Of a DNA stretch of 64,000 bases, positions 30,713 through 41,200 are shown in pieces. Made by a program: the position numbers and the translations under genes. The notes beneath the pieces are model-generated. The model saw only the letters and a program-made list of their open reading frames with translations, did no database searches and was not told where the DNA came from. The DNA lies in contig NC_090319.1 in NCBI RefSeq assembly GCF_040869045.1, positions 232,555,832-232,619,831 of the forward strand, read 5' to 3'. Origin of the DNA: Eurosta solidaginis (taxonomy: Eukaryota; Arthropoda; Insecta; Diptera; Tephritidae). How positions within the stretch are numbered: position 1 is the first letter of the stretch; each line of letters begins with the position of its first letter.

Positions 30713-31554
30713 TGTCTAAGCTTTGGGCAATTGAGGGCGAGCAGGTTAATAAGAGTTATAAATGAGTAATTTTATGTGCTTGTAAGCGTATGAGTCGTGG
30801 CACAGTGGCTGACGTACCCGACCAAACGCCCGGGGTTGCGGGTTCAACTCCCACCAAGCATTCCCTTTTTTTAATTTATAAATTATTATTATTAATGGAC
30901 TGTATTGAGTTTATGGGGTTTTTGATTGAATGTATTCCATTTATTGAGTTGGGTAGTTTTAGTGTTATTGGTGTATTTAAGTCATGGGAGGATGCATAGC
31001 ATCAGTACACCTTTATTTATTTATTTGTGTTTATTTTAAGGGATTCAGTTTATTAAGTTGGGTAGTTTTAGTGTCATTGGTGTGTTTAAGTCATGGGAGG
31101 ATGCATAGCATCAGTACACCTTTTATTTATTTAATTTGGGGGCGAGCACTGGGGGCTCTGAGGCTTCGCTCTACTGAGCCACCTCATCCTCTATTTGAAG
31201 AACCCTTTAAAATGTGATATGGAGGCGAGCACGGGACGGCTCTGAGGTATTGGCACCCCATTTTCTACAAGAAAAACCTCTATTTATTTAATTTAGGGCG
31301 AGAGTTGGGCACTCTGAGGTTTCGCTCTAATGAGCCACCTCATCTTCTATTTGAAGAACCCCTTCAAAGTGTGATATGGAGGCGAGCACTGGGCTCTGAT
31401 GTATTAGCACACCATCCGAAGAACCTCGATTTTAATTAAAAAACTCAAACTATGTCTTTAGATTATTTCACTAACCAGTTGAGAATTACAAGCACACTCA
31501 ATGGCTACTGAAACAAACGAACGAAAAATGTTCATAGTTTAAGTCGCTTAAACA
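30713..31554 (-). repeat. LTR 2 of the TRIM-like element
   Basis: 842 bp, followed by CCCTC and by continuing errantivirus RT sequence. Confidence 0.9.
30790..30872 (+). promoter_or_regulatory. tRNA-like pol III unit inside the LTR
   Basis: TGGCACAGTGG (30798-30808) matches the A-box consensus and GGTTCAACTCC (30841-30851) the B-box consensus. A run of seven T (30866-30872) follows as a pol III terminator. The twin in LTR 1 (29884-29958) has a B-box change. It runs opposite to the LTR element. It may be a SINE head captured by the LTR. It does not fold into an obvious complete tRNA. Confidence 0.55.
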
Positions 31555-32446
31555 CCCTCATAGGAATATCCTGTCTATATCGACGATATCATAATAATAG
31601 GAAGAAACAAAGAAGAACATCTTAAAAATATTGAAGATGTATTTGTTCTTCTATATAAAGCAAATTTAAAAGTAAATCTGGAAAAATCTAAGTTTCTCAG
31701 AACCCGAGTGGAATTCCTAGGGCATATTGTCACAGGAAACGGTATTTTACCTGACCCTGAAAAAATTTCAGCGATTAAAAAGTTTGCTGTACCCGTAAAT
31801 CTTAAAGGACTGAAAATTTTTCTAGGTTTAGCGTCATACTATAGACGATTTATACAAGACTTCGCAAAAATTGCCAAACCACTCACGAATCTGACTAGGG
31901 ATGAAAATGCGCAAATAAAGGCGAACCAATCAAAAAAAATAAAATTCTTTTAACTGATGAAGGACTGAAATCATTTAATGACCTGAAAACCATACTTATG
32001 TCTTCTGAGATTTTGGAATTTCCAGATTTCAGTAAACCCTTTATTCTAACAACAGACGCTTCTAATACCGCGATTGGGGCAGTCATTTCTCAAGGAGAAA
32101 TCGGGGAGGATAAGCCCATAACTTATATATCTAGGTCACTCAATAAAACCGAGGAAAATTACTCGACTATTGAGAAAGAAATGCTAGCTATAGTATGGTC
32201 TCTTGACAAACTAAGAACCTACCTATACCGAGCAAAAGACATTAAAATCCTAACTGACCACCAACCATTAACATTCGCATTATGTAATAGCAATAATAAT
32301 GCTAAGCTTAAACGGTGGAAGGCACTCATAGAAGAGTATAATTATAAACTTTTCTATAAACCAGGGAAGAACAATGTTGTCGCAGATGCGCTCGCCAGGC
32401 TTCCCATGGAAATTAACTCGTTGACATCGTCAACATCTAATTCTCA
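31555..32446 (+). pseudogene. pol: Errantivirus pol: RT thumb and RNase H (copy C)
   Basis: This continues after the TRIM-like element from the YIDD region. The FLGHIVTGNGILPDP and FLGLASYYRRFIQDF motifs are intact, unlike copy A, where the Q codon is a stop. A one-base-scale shift near 31948 separates RT from RNase H. The RNase H segment (31998-32446) is open with [43 protein letters not shown] and NNVVADALARLP. It ends abruptly at the truncated LTR of the non-autonomous element. Confidence 0.85.
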
Positions 32447-33670
32447 ACTGTTGAATAAATAACTCCAAAATTTAATAATGCAATAATGGTCTTTATTAGA
32501 CTACTTGAAAATAACACTTATAATTCGCAACTCATAGCTTGCTTAAACGAAACTTATTTTCAAAATAATACTGCTATTGCTCGCTAGATGGCATCTTAAA
32601 TCCAACTGATTCCCGCGCCTCTACTGTTGCTGCCTTTTATAGTGTTTGGTTTCCTCGTTGACATTTCTAGGCGGTTCTGTTCTGGAATCTACTAGTTGGT
32701 TATCTGCTATAATTATAACTACAGATGTACGTGTATATCTCTCATATGCGCGTGTATTTGTGAGCGACACTTCCACAATTATAATTGCATATCTCAGATA
32801 AGATATCTGCATGTGTTTGTGCGTTGCTTCTCCGCTGCGTGTACGTACATATATGTAGACATAATGATTGAATTATTGATGTGCATACAGTCACTGCTTA
32901 GCATCGGTTTAGAGATGGCAGTACCCCTTAGTGTTGCTAATATTCGTTACACTGCCCACCACCTAAGTCTGATCGTCCCGATCAGACAAATCTCTCGATC
33001 TAAACGCTGCTAGCATCTCTAAATGTACCACTCTTCTATTTCGTGGTTTCCTAATGGTTTGTATGCGGTACATGGTGTCACTGATCTTCTTCACAACTTT
33101 GTACGGTCCTTCCCAACTGCACCGAAATTTGGATGGAACACCTTTCCGCCGGTGAGGGTTGTATAATAGTACCAAATCTCCCGGCAAGAAACCTTCCGAA
33201 TTATTGTTCTCATCGTACCTGCGTTTCATCTTACTACTCATTATCCTGGATCGTTCCCTCACACCCTGTTGTTTAGCCAATGAACTACTTCGTAGAGCTT
33301 GTGTCTGACGGATTGGCTTCGCATAATCAGTATCGTTCCCGCGTTTCACAACAGTGGTGCGCCTGGCTTGAAACTACCCTCGCATTCCTTCCGGGAAATT
33401 CTTTCCTTCGTTTTCGTACATCCCTTTGGTTATGTCAATGCCAGTGTTTCTCTCGCAGGTACTTTTGATTTCGCCCATTCGATCCATCAACCTTTACCGT
33501 TGACTTCCGTGGTCTTTGTGGAGTCTTCTCCAGCAGTACTCGATTACTGCTGAACCCTTCCTCCAAACTATAGTTAAGTGGTACATCCTGGTTCTCATAA
33601 GGCATACCCTTCTCTGCATATCGATCCTGATGTCATGGTCAACTAAGCAGTCCACTCCCAATATGACTTC
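32447..33670 (-). mobile_element. Non-autonomous Gypsy element, copy C, 3' remnant
   Basis: The LTR part 32447-32951 lacks about the first 60 plus-strand bases. Integrase tail and protease end follow on the minus strand up to about 33670 (RSRIMSSKMKRRYDENNN, PGDLVLL, SWEGPYKVVKK, then linker and GVDxLVDHD). Gag, the 5' LTR and the neighbouring N-terminal half of errantivirus integrase are deleted. The frame splits near 33350 and 33470. The protease-to-integrase-tail fusion is the same as in copies A/B and D. Confidence 0.85.
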
Positions 33671-33699
33671 ATCCACCCCACTCCATCTGACACCACTCC

Positions 33700-34169
33700 A
33701 TAACAGTGAAGTTAACGGCACAATCGAGCGTATGAACTCTACAATCGTAGAAATTGTTAGATGTCTACAATCTGAATATCCTGATAGCTCATTAAAAGAA
33801 ATTGTCAACATTGCCGTTGATATGTATAATAACACCATACATTCAGTTACGAAGAAAAAACCCGCCGATATATTTTTTGGAAGAACCCAAGGAATTAATT
33901 ATCAAGATCTCACGAATTTTAGGGACATAGTGAATGTAGACCTTCGTAAGGAAATAGCTAGGAAACAAAAAAATATGCTAAAAACCCATACCAGGAAAAG
34001 GTCGAAGCCAAAAAGCTACAAACCTGGTGAAGTTGTCCTAAAGATGGATAAACAAATCAAGGGTAAAACAAAACCCATATTTAGGAATGAAACCGTTGGT
34101 AAGGATAATAACGTAACAATAACTACAACTAATAATAGGAAAATACATAAGTCACACCTGAAAAACTAA
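33700..34169 (+). pseudogene. pol: Errantivirus integrase, C-terminal part (copy C)
   Basis: It begins near NSEVNGTIERMNSTIVEI, the third acidic motif of the DDE core, and runs open to the stop at 34167-34169. The DNA-binding tail is lysine-rich (KQKNMLKTHTRKRSKPKSYK), then VVLKMDKQIKGKTKP. The zinc finger and first two catalytic acids are deleted. It is the least damaged version of this end among B, C and D. Confidence 0.85.
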
Positions 34170-34192
34170 CGAACGTTATCTAATTTAGACTT

Positions 34193-34629
34193 TTACCTTG
34201 TTGGACGACCGCAACAGTAGAGACATACAAATTCGATAGCTCAGTACTGACAATTAAACAAGGACTCGGAAAAATTACCAAAGGAACATGCAAAATTATA
34301 CACACTATAGACTTGGATGAGTAAAACAGAGTAGTTAACAATATAAGACCAATAGTACAACACAAAGTTAGTAAGACAAGCATTTTATTTCCGCAACTAG
34401 AACATGAACTTACAGAGATAGACAATATACTGGACCAGTTACGAACCAAAAACGCTACCAAACGCAAACGATCAACTAACTGGATAGGGTCTGCTTGGAA
34501 GTGGTTAGCAGGAAATCCCGATGCTACTGACTGGGACCAAAGCATGTCACAAACACACACTCTGACAGAAAACAACAACAAACAGCACGAAATAAACGAA
34601 TATTTTATAAGGACCGCTAATACAATTTT
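34193..34629 (+). pseudogene. env: Errantivirus env, N-terminal half (copy C)
   Basis: In the frame following pol, the envelope reading contains TIKQGLGKITKGT and a stop where copy D has TAC (about 34321-34324). The IRPIVQH...SILFPQLEHEL segment follows. A basic motif of the furin-cleavage type lies near 34460-34472, with an amphipathic tryptophan-containing segment after it, the layout of fusion-type envelopes of errantiviruses. It is interrupted by a SINE at 34630. The start codon and signal peptide lie upstream and are not clear; env is normally expressed from a spliced RNA. Confidence 0.8.
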
Positions 34630-34991
34630 GGCGGCCACCGTGGTGTGATGGTAGCGTGCTCCGCCTATCACACCGTATGCCCTGGGTTCAACTCCCGGGC
34701 AAAGCAACATCAAAATTTTAGAAATAAGATTTTTCAATTAGAAGAAAATTTTTCTAAGCGGGGTCGCCCCTCGGCAGTGTCTGGCAAGCACTCCGATTGT
34801 ATTGCTGCCATGAAAAGCTCTCAGTGAAAACTCATCTGCCTTGCAGATGCCGTTCGGGGTCGGCATAAAACATGTAGGTCCCGTCCGGCCAATTTGTAGG
34901 GAAAAATCAAGAGGAGCACGACGCAAATTGGTAGAGAAGCTCGGCCTTAGATCTCTTCGGAGGTTATCGCGCCTTACATTTATTTATTTTT
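34630..34991 (+). repeat. tRNA-derived SINE, complete (copy 2)
   Basis: 362 bp with a 12-bp duplication TAATACAATTTT (34618-34629, 34992-35003). The head carries an A-box-like GTGTGATGGTAGCG near 34645 and the B-box GGTTCAACTCC at 34685-34695. The body runs to GCGCCTTACA, and the tail is T/A-rich (TTTATTTATTTTTT). Orientation plus. It sits within env of errantivirus copy C. Confidence 0.9.
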
Positions 34992-35003
34992 TAATACAAT
35001 TTT

Positions 35004-35643
35004 AAATGGACATAACAGAATCGCGGACGAAACAAACGAAGACAATACGCAGCTTTTTACACAAACACTATTTAATAAGTTAGGAATAATAAAAGGTGAA
35101 ATTTCGAAAATCTTAATGGCAGCCCAGTTAGCAAAACAAGGAATTGTTCACTCACAGCTCTTAAATAAAGGAGATATCGAAAACAATGTGCGATTACCAA
35201 TATGAATATAAAGCCATAGTTGAATTAATCACAGAAGGAACACTTTTTGTCTCAAATTTTATTGGAAAGCTCAGTTACGATAACAAGTCACTCAAATTGA
35301 ATGGCACTTTTATCATAATCCTCCTTAATGAAACCATAACATTAAACAATGTTAGTTATACAAGTTGGCAAACTAGCTCATATCAAATATTACATCCAAT
35401 ACTTCAAAACAACCTAACTGAAAATTAAATCAAACTCGACCTCAACTATTTGCATCAACTCCATTTAACCAATGTAAAGAAATTAGAACACATATCCTCA
35501 AAGAGTGTAATATCTATTAGCTCAAGCTTCGCAGCCATTATCCTAGCAATAATATTGTCGATTGCTTTTTATATCGCATTGCGACCCAGAAATACGAAGT
35601 CTTTTTTCATTCCTCCAAAAGTAGACTTCCGACTAAAACAATA
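35004..35643 (+). pseudogene. env: Errantivirus env, C-terminal half (copy C)
   Basis: It continues after the SINE with NGHNRIADETNEDN-like sequence, then heptad-rich ISKILMAAQLAKQGI, and a near-terminal hydrophobic anchor of about 20 residues (35505-35580) followed by a short basic tail. An out-of-frame segment near 35185 (a deletion versus copy D at 53975-54020) and a TAA near 35426 break it. The protein would have been a membrane envelope glycoprotein. Confidence 0.8.
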
Positions 35644-35682
35644 ATGTTTCATCAGCGGGACGCTGATACTTAAGAGGGGGGT

Positions 35683-35769
35683 AGTTAGCACAGTTAGCAA
35701 CAATCGTCACATATTGCCTACACAGCAGTTACCGCAACCCAAATTCAGTAAACAATATTTTAATAAAAC
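35683..35769 (+). repeat. Errantivirus 3' LTR copy C, left piece
   Basis: The LTR starts AGTTAGCACAGTTAGC after a TTAAGAGGGGGGT purine tract and is cut at AAAC by the Osvaldo-like insertion. It resumes at 44255. Confidence 0.9.
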
Positions 35770-36945
35770 TGTGAGGACCCCAAAGTCGAGGACTTTGTAT
35801 CCTCACAACATACACATATCCATACATTTTTCTAAAGAAGATACGTTTTGAAATAACTTGGAGTTTATATTTGAATTTACCACTTATACATTTTTTATGA
35901 AATATACATATGTATACCCTTATGAATTATACTCTAAATACATATATTCGGTTGTACGTTGAATTGATAATTATTAAAATGAAGAACAAATTACACTTTT
36001 GCACGCAAGCCAAATATTTACATTTTCGCAAACATAAACTTTGAATATAGGATCACCCTAACATGCATTAAATATTTGGAAAGTAGATACGCACAAAACA
36101 TAAAAATGCAGCGGTCGATCAACCCTTTGCACACTCAAAATCCAATGTACCCAGTTACAAATACAACATACATAATAACTTAAGTGAACGGAGATCAGCA
36201 GCAAGTCGTCAAAATAAGCGCCGCTACTAATTGAAATTTCGTTATACATATTTACGCACTAGCATACAACACACCAACGCACGCCATACAACAGAAGGCA
36301 GAAGCATTGGGCAAAGCAAAACACAACATTAGAATCAGGTGACCACAAACAAATATACAAACACACAATATATAAACCAAAGCCTGGAAAGCGCAGTATG
36401 AGCAAGTACAAAGGCATTGTATTCAATAAGGAGCATTATGGTGCATGGAAATTCATGGAAAGGAAATATTTATCGGAATAACAGTTGTTTTATATTGTTA
36501 ATACCATTAGTTCAAAGTTGTTATTATAAAATAACCGTTTGCCTGCGTGCAAAAATTAGTATATAAGGGCGACGAGTTCGCATTGAAATTCAGAGATTAG
36601 GAGACAGGCATACGAGTCGGTAGGCTTTATCACTACCGACCAAGAGTACACCTGAAGGCTTTTTCACTTCATTTGTACTTAGAGTATACTCGTCTGGAGG
36701 CTTTATCACTCCATTCGACCGCAGAGGTTGGCCGAGGGCTTTATCACCTCCGTCACCTCTTATAGAGCAAGGAAATCAGCCTAGGTGTAGAAAAGTAGAA
36801 TTTTATCAAATAAATAATTTTTTATAACGTTTTGTATCGAACAAAACAGAGTTATTCTTTCAGAAGGACCGTTAGGAATTTCTACTTCCAGGAACCCTGG
36901 ACGGACTGAGATCAACCCCGGCAAGTCAAGGAAAAGTCCGTCACA
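35770..36945 (+). repeat. Osvaldo-like 5' LTR
   Basis: 1176 bp, TGTGAGGACC...GTCCGTCACA. TATATAAGG at 36560-36568 is the likely TATA box. AATAAA at 36809-36814 is the likely poly(A) signal. Transcription should start near 36590, placing the hairpin array in R. Confidence 0.9.
36614..36760 (+). promoter_or_regulatory. Array of four stem-loops with one shared 9-nt loop
   Basis: Loops GCTTTATCA at 36624-36632, 36700-36708 and 36738-36746, and GCTTTTTCA at 36658-36666. Hairpin 1 has 8 perfect pairs (GTCGGTAG/CTACCGAC). Hairpin 2 has TGAAG/CTTCA, a 2x2 internal loop, then AGTACA/TGTACT. Hairpin 3 has TGGAG/CTCCA plus outer pairs. Hairpin 4 has GAGG/CCTC, further pairs and an outer AGAGG/CCTCT. 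Every loop is closed by G-C while stems differ in sequence yet pair. It lies just downstream of the TATA box in the predicted transcribed leader and is repeated in the 3' LTR (43912-44065). Role unknown; packaging or translation control is inference. Confidence 0.75.
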
Positions 36946-36948
36946 TTT

Positions 36949-36966
36949 TGGCGCCCGAGCAGGGAC
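36949..36966 (+). promoter_or_regulatory. Primer-binding site, tRNA-Lys type
   Basis: TGGCGCCCGAGCAGGGAC, three bases after the LTR. It differs at one base from the well-known lentiviral tRNA-Lys3 site. Confidence 0.85.
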
Positions 36967-37068
36967 ACAAATCAAATTTTAAGATATACTTTCAGAGCAT
37001 CAGAAACGAAGAGGGAAACAAGATCCACACACTTCTGGGTTAATACGACGAGGATATAAAGCAAAACA

Positions 37069-38265
37069 ATGGTAAAGGTATCGTGGGTATACTATCTCAC
37101 TCGAGAGGATCTGGTAGCCTACAGCACGGAATTTGGGCTAGAGGATGGCGGAACGGTTGACGAACTAAGAAAACGATTGGCGACATTCATCCAAGAGAAG
37201 AAGGATAACGAGAACTTACGGGATCGATTCACAGAGTTGGCGATTCGGCATGCGCGGTTAACAAATCCACAAGCATCAAAGACAAGCAGCGAACTAAATT
37301 CACCAAGAAATGATAGGCAGGCAAACGGTGCACCCAATCAATTGGAGGTCGGACAACCACCGGTACATTTTATTCAGCAACCTGGTACGTACGCAACGAC
37401 AAATTATATTCAACAGCCTGGCACATATGCAACGACCATGGACAGAGTAAGGAAGTGGGGATTAAAGTACGACGGAGGCAAAGATCCCCTAGGATTCATC
37501 GAAAGAGTGGAGGAGCTAGCAGATGGGTATGAAATCAACCGCAACACAATTCCGAAAGCGCTGCCGGAGTTGTTGAAGGACAAAGCGTTGGTATGGTATA
37601 GGAATAACAACCGGCATTGGCAGGAGTGGGACGCCTTCAAGAAGGACTTCCTGAAGTTCTTTCTAAGCTCCCGATACTTAGAGCAATTGGAAGATGAAAT
37701 CAGAATGCGCTTACAACGACAAGGTGAGCTATTTAAAGATTATGTCTTAGTATTACAAGGACTCATGCGTCACGCGGGCTACACCGAGGAGCAGAAACTA
37801 ACCCGCATATACAGAAACTCGCGCAGAGAGTACCAACTATACATAAAGCGAAGCGAGGTCAGCAATCTTGAGGAGCTGGTAAGTTTAGCTCAAGACTATG
37901 AAAATATTATTCCTGACAGGGAACCAATGCGACCAACCACAAGGCCATTCGTACCACGGCGGCAAGAAGGTCAGTACCAGTGTCTCCAGGCAGAACAAAG
38001 ACAGGAAGAGCGAGTAGAAATCCAAAAACAGCAGAGGTCAGAGCCACAACAAGAATATGTAGATACAAGAACGGCCTGCAGACGATGCGGAAGAGGTGGT
38101 CACTTCTCATACGGGTGCCGAGGCATAAGAAGAGAATTTTGCTGGATTTGTGGTAAGATAGGCGTGCTCACTCGTGATTGTTGTAGGAAGCCACAGGGAA
38201 ACGACCAGAGACCACATTGGAACCGGGGGATGGGGTCTTCGGAAGTGCAACCTCGGAGAAATTAA
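37069..38265 (+). CDS. gag: Osvaldo-like Gag
   Basis: 398 codons from an ATG with a purine at -3. Residues 1-50 form a SAP-like start (TREDLVAYSTEFGLEDGGTVDELRKRL). A linker at about 90-125 repeats FIQQPGTYATT/YIQQPGTYATT. The capsid-like region runs from WGLKYDGGKDPLGFIERVEELA through VWYRNNNRHWQEWDAFKKDF to the YRNSRREYQLYI block. A Gln/Arg/Glu-rich stretch precedes two knuckles near residues 335-375: CRRCGRGGHFSYGC (normal) and CWICGKIGVLTRDC, in which leucine replaces the expected histidine. Gag assembles the particle. It overlaps pol by 49 bases in the -1 frame, the normal way to make Gag-Pol. The frame is intact, unlike all older copies in the window. Confidence 0.9.
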   Translation: MVKVSWVYYLTREDLVAYSTEFGLEDGGTVDELRKRLATFIQEKKDNENLRDRFTELAIRHARLTNPQASKTSSELNSPRNDRQANGAPNQLEVGQPPVHFIQQPGTYATTNYIQQPGTYATTMDRVRKWGLKYDGGKDPLGFIERVEELADGYEINRNTIPKALPELLKDKALVWYRNNNRHWQEWDAFKKDFLKFFLSSRYLEQLEDEIRMRLQRQGELFKDYVLVLQGLMRHAGYTEEQKLTRIYRNSRREYQLYIKRSEVSNLEELVSLAQDYENIIPDREPMRPTTRPFVPRRQEGQYQCLQAEQRQEERVEIQKQQRSEPQQEYVDTRTACRRCGRGGHFSYGCRGIRREFCWICGKIGVLTRDCCRKPQGNDQRPHWNRGMGSSEVQPRRN

Positions 38266-41200
38266 GCATGTTCAAATACACAAACGGCCGCATATTGGTA
38301 ACAGCATATGTGAACGGAGAAGAAGCAGTAGCAGCGATTGACACGGGAGCGACGAAGAGCTTTATAAGTGATGCAATGGCGAGAAGATTAAAAACTGGCA
38401 AATTCAAGGAAGTAAAGACGCGAGTAAGAATGGGCGATGGCAGAGCAATAATAATCAAAGAAGCGGTAGATGCAGAATTAAGAATGGGTGGTAAAGTACA
38501 GAGGAACGAGATGCTAATCCTACCGGGACTGGGCGACGAGGTGGTAATTGGCACGGACTATCTGGCGAAGGTAAACTTGGAGATGAGATGTGGTGGTCAA
38601 GAAATAACGTTGAGAGTAGATGAACGGAAGCAAGAGGTAGTGACATGTACAACTATGGTCGAAACAAATAGCGAAGATTTCAAGGAACACAACCCAATGG
38701 CGGCGATAGCAACTAGCAAGACAGAAGATGCGGTGAGTAAATTTCTGAGCCAAGAATTACAGGTATTTGCAAAGATGTCAGGAGTATCCAACGTGGCCAC
38801 ACACAAAATAGTTATGAGGGACGACCGTCCAATTAAGCAAAGGTACTATCCGAAGAATCCGAAAATGCAAGAAATTATCAACAAGGAAGTCGACGAGCTG
38901 ATCGAAAAAGGTTGCATCGAACCATCGAATAGCCCGCACAGCGCACCCATAGTTTTGGCAAAGAAGAAGAATGGAAAATGGAGACTCTGCGTAGATTACC
39001 GCCAACTAAACGCAAGATCAGTACCAGACGCATACCCCTTACCACGTATACAACATATCTTGGACAAATTAAGAAGCGCGAGATTTATTAGTAGCCTCGA
39101 CTTGAAAAATGGATATTGGCAAATACCTATGGAAGCAAGCAGCAAGCAATACACCGCATTCACAGTACCTGGGCGTGGACTATACCAATGGAGGGTGATG
39201 CCATTTGGCTTGCACTCAGCTCCAGCAACTTTTCAGAGAGCACTTGATCGTGTCATAGGACCAGATCTGGAGCCATACGCGTTTGCATACCTCGACGATA
39301 TTATCATTACAAGCAAAACATTGGAAGAGCACATTGCACATTTAACAGAAGTATTTCGAAGGCTGCATAGAGCGTACCTGAGGATAAACCCGGAAAAATG
39401 TGAGTTTTTTAAGAAAAGGTTAAAATATCTAGGTCATGTCGTTAGCGAGGAAGGCATCCATACTGACCCAGACAAGATAGCAGCCATCAAAGAACTGCAA
39501 CCACCGAAGAATATACGAGAGTTACGACGTTTTCTAGGAGTCGTGTCATGGTATAGAAGATTCGTGCCGGATTTTTCACAAGTATCACACCCGTTAACAT
39601 CTATGCTTAAGAAAGGTAGTAAGTGGAGGTGGTCTGAAGAGCAACAATCAGCATTCGAAGCACTCAAGGCAGCACTGACGCAGGCACCGGTACTCGCTTG
39701 TCCAGATTTTTCGAGGAAGTTTAGTCTACAGATGGATGCAAGTGATTTTGGTCTTGGTGCAGTACTTACGCAAGGTTCAGGCGACGAAGAGCGAGTAATA
39801 GCATACGCAAGCCGCAGGTTAAACAAGGCAGAGATGAACTACTCACCAACAGAAAAGGAGTGTTTGGCAATAGTGTGGGCAATACGAAAGATGAGGCCAT
39901 ACGTAGAAGGATACACGTTTACAGTAATAACAGATCACCTAGCGTTGAAATGGTTGAATGCGATAGAGAGCCCGACTGGTCGGATTGCGAGATGGGCGCT
40001 GGAACTACAGCAATACACATTTGACGTACAGTACCGAAAAGGAAAGTTGAACGTTGTGGCAGATGCATTATCAAGACAACCGATGGACGAGCAGTTGGGT
40101 ACGTTGACGATGGATGACGGAAAAGACGAGTGTAAGTGGCTTAAAGCTAAGATGGAAGATGTAAGGAAGGCCCCGGAGAAATTCCCAGAGTACGTTATCG
40201 AGGATGGAAAGTTGTACAGACGCATAGGAAGTCAGGTGGATGGCGAAGATGCAGTGCCATGGAAGCTGTGTGTCCCGACTTCACAGCGACGCAGAGTGCT
40301 AGAGGAGATTCACGACAACCCGAGCGCAGGGCATATGGGCATCCGAAAATCGATAGCAAGGGCAACAACACGTTACTATTGGCCAGGAATGTTCAGGGAT
40401 GTAAGAAAGTACGTACAGCAGTGTCACACATGTCAAATTTACAAACCGAGTCAACAGCCAGCCGCAGGTAAGATGCTAACGAAGATTGCAGAGGAGCCTT
40501 GGGCAACAGTCTGTGCAGACTTTGTTGGTCCAATGCCACGATCGAAGCATGGAAACACAATGGCACTCGTATTCTTAGACAAATTTTCAAAATGGGTAGA
40601 AGTAATACCAATCAGAAAGGCAACGACAGAATGTTTAATAAGAGGATTTCGAGAGAGGATTTTGGCACGGTTCGGCGTCCCAAAAGTTGTTATTACGGAC
40701 AACGGAGCACAGTTTATCAGCAGACGTTTTAAGAGATTTTTAGAGGAACTTGGCGTGAAACACCAATTAACGGCACCGTACACACCGCAGGAGAACCCGA
40801 CAGAGAGGGCAAACAGGAACATCAAGAGGATGATAGCACAATTTACGGGAAAAGAGCAGAAGACATGGGATGAGTTGTTACCAGAGATAACGCTGGCATT
40901 GAATACAAGTGTATGTGAATCGACAGGTTACAGTCCAGCATACATAGTACAAGGGAGGGAACCGAGAATCCCCAACAGCCTTTACGATGAGCAGACATTT
41001 GGTACAGGTGAGAAATTAGCGAACCCAGGAGAGAAGTCAACGAGGATGAAAGAAATATTCGAGATGGTACGACGGAAGCAAGAGAGAGCATCTATAGAGC
41101 AAGCGAAGTATTACAATTTAAGAAGAAGGCAATGGCGACCGGTGATAGGCGACCTAGTGCTGGTAAAGGAGCATCAGCTATCAAAAGCGGTAGATAACTT

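Larger units (their letters stand above)
29799..31554 (-). mobile_element. LTR element with a 72-bp interior (TRIM-like, non-autonomous)
   Basis: Two LTRs of exactly 842 bp (29799-30640 and 30713-31554), TGTCTAAGC...CTTAAACA on the plus strand, enclose only 72 bp. A 5-bp CCCTC duplication (29794-29798, 31555-31559) flanks it. The interior, read minus, has a primer-binding site directly after the 5' LTR and a polypurine tract (AAGGGGGGAGTA) directly before the 3' LTR, with about 40 bp between. It encodes nothing. It must be copied by enzymes from another element. The superfamily is unclear; a 5-bp duplication fits BEL/Pao or Gypsy. Most TRIMs have far shorter LTRs. Confidence 0.85.

Noticed and set aside
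34640..34700. A functional tRNA gene
   Set aside because: A and B boxes are present but no full cloverleaf; target duplications and the same body elsewhere identify a SINE.
36058..36249. Identical minus-strand 63-codon ORFs in both Osvaldo-like LTRs (36058-36249, 43363-43554)
   Set aside because: Identity follows from LTR duplication; no start context or domain supports a gene.
38217..38268. Independent translation start for pol at 38217
   Set aside because: The codon there is TTG; overlap with gag in the -1 frame makes frameshifting the better explanation.
40259..40732. Overlapping plus-strand ORFs inside Osvaldo-like pol
   Set aside because: Alternative-frame shadows within the integrase region; no motif.
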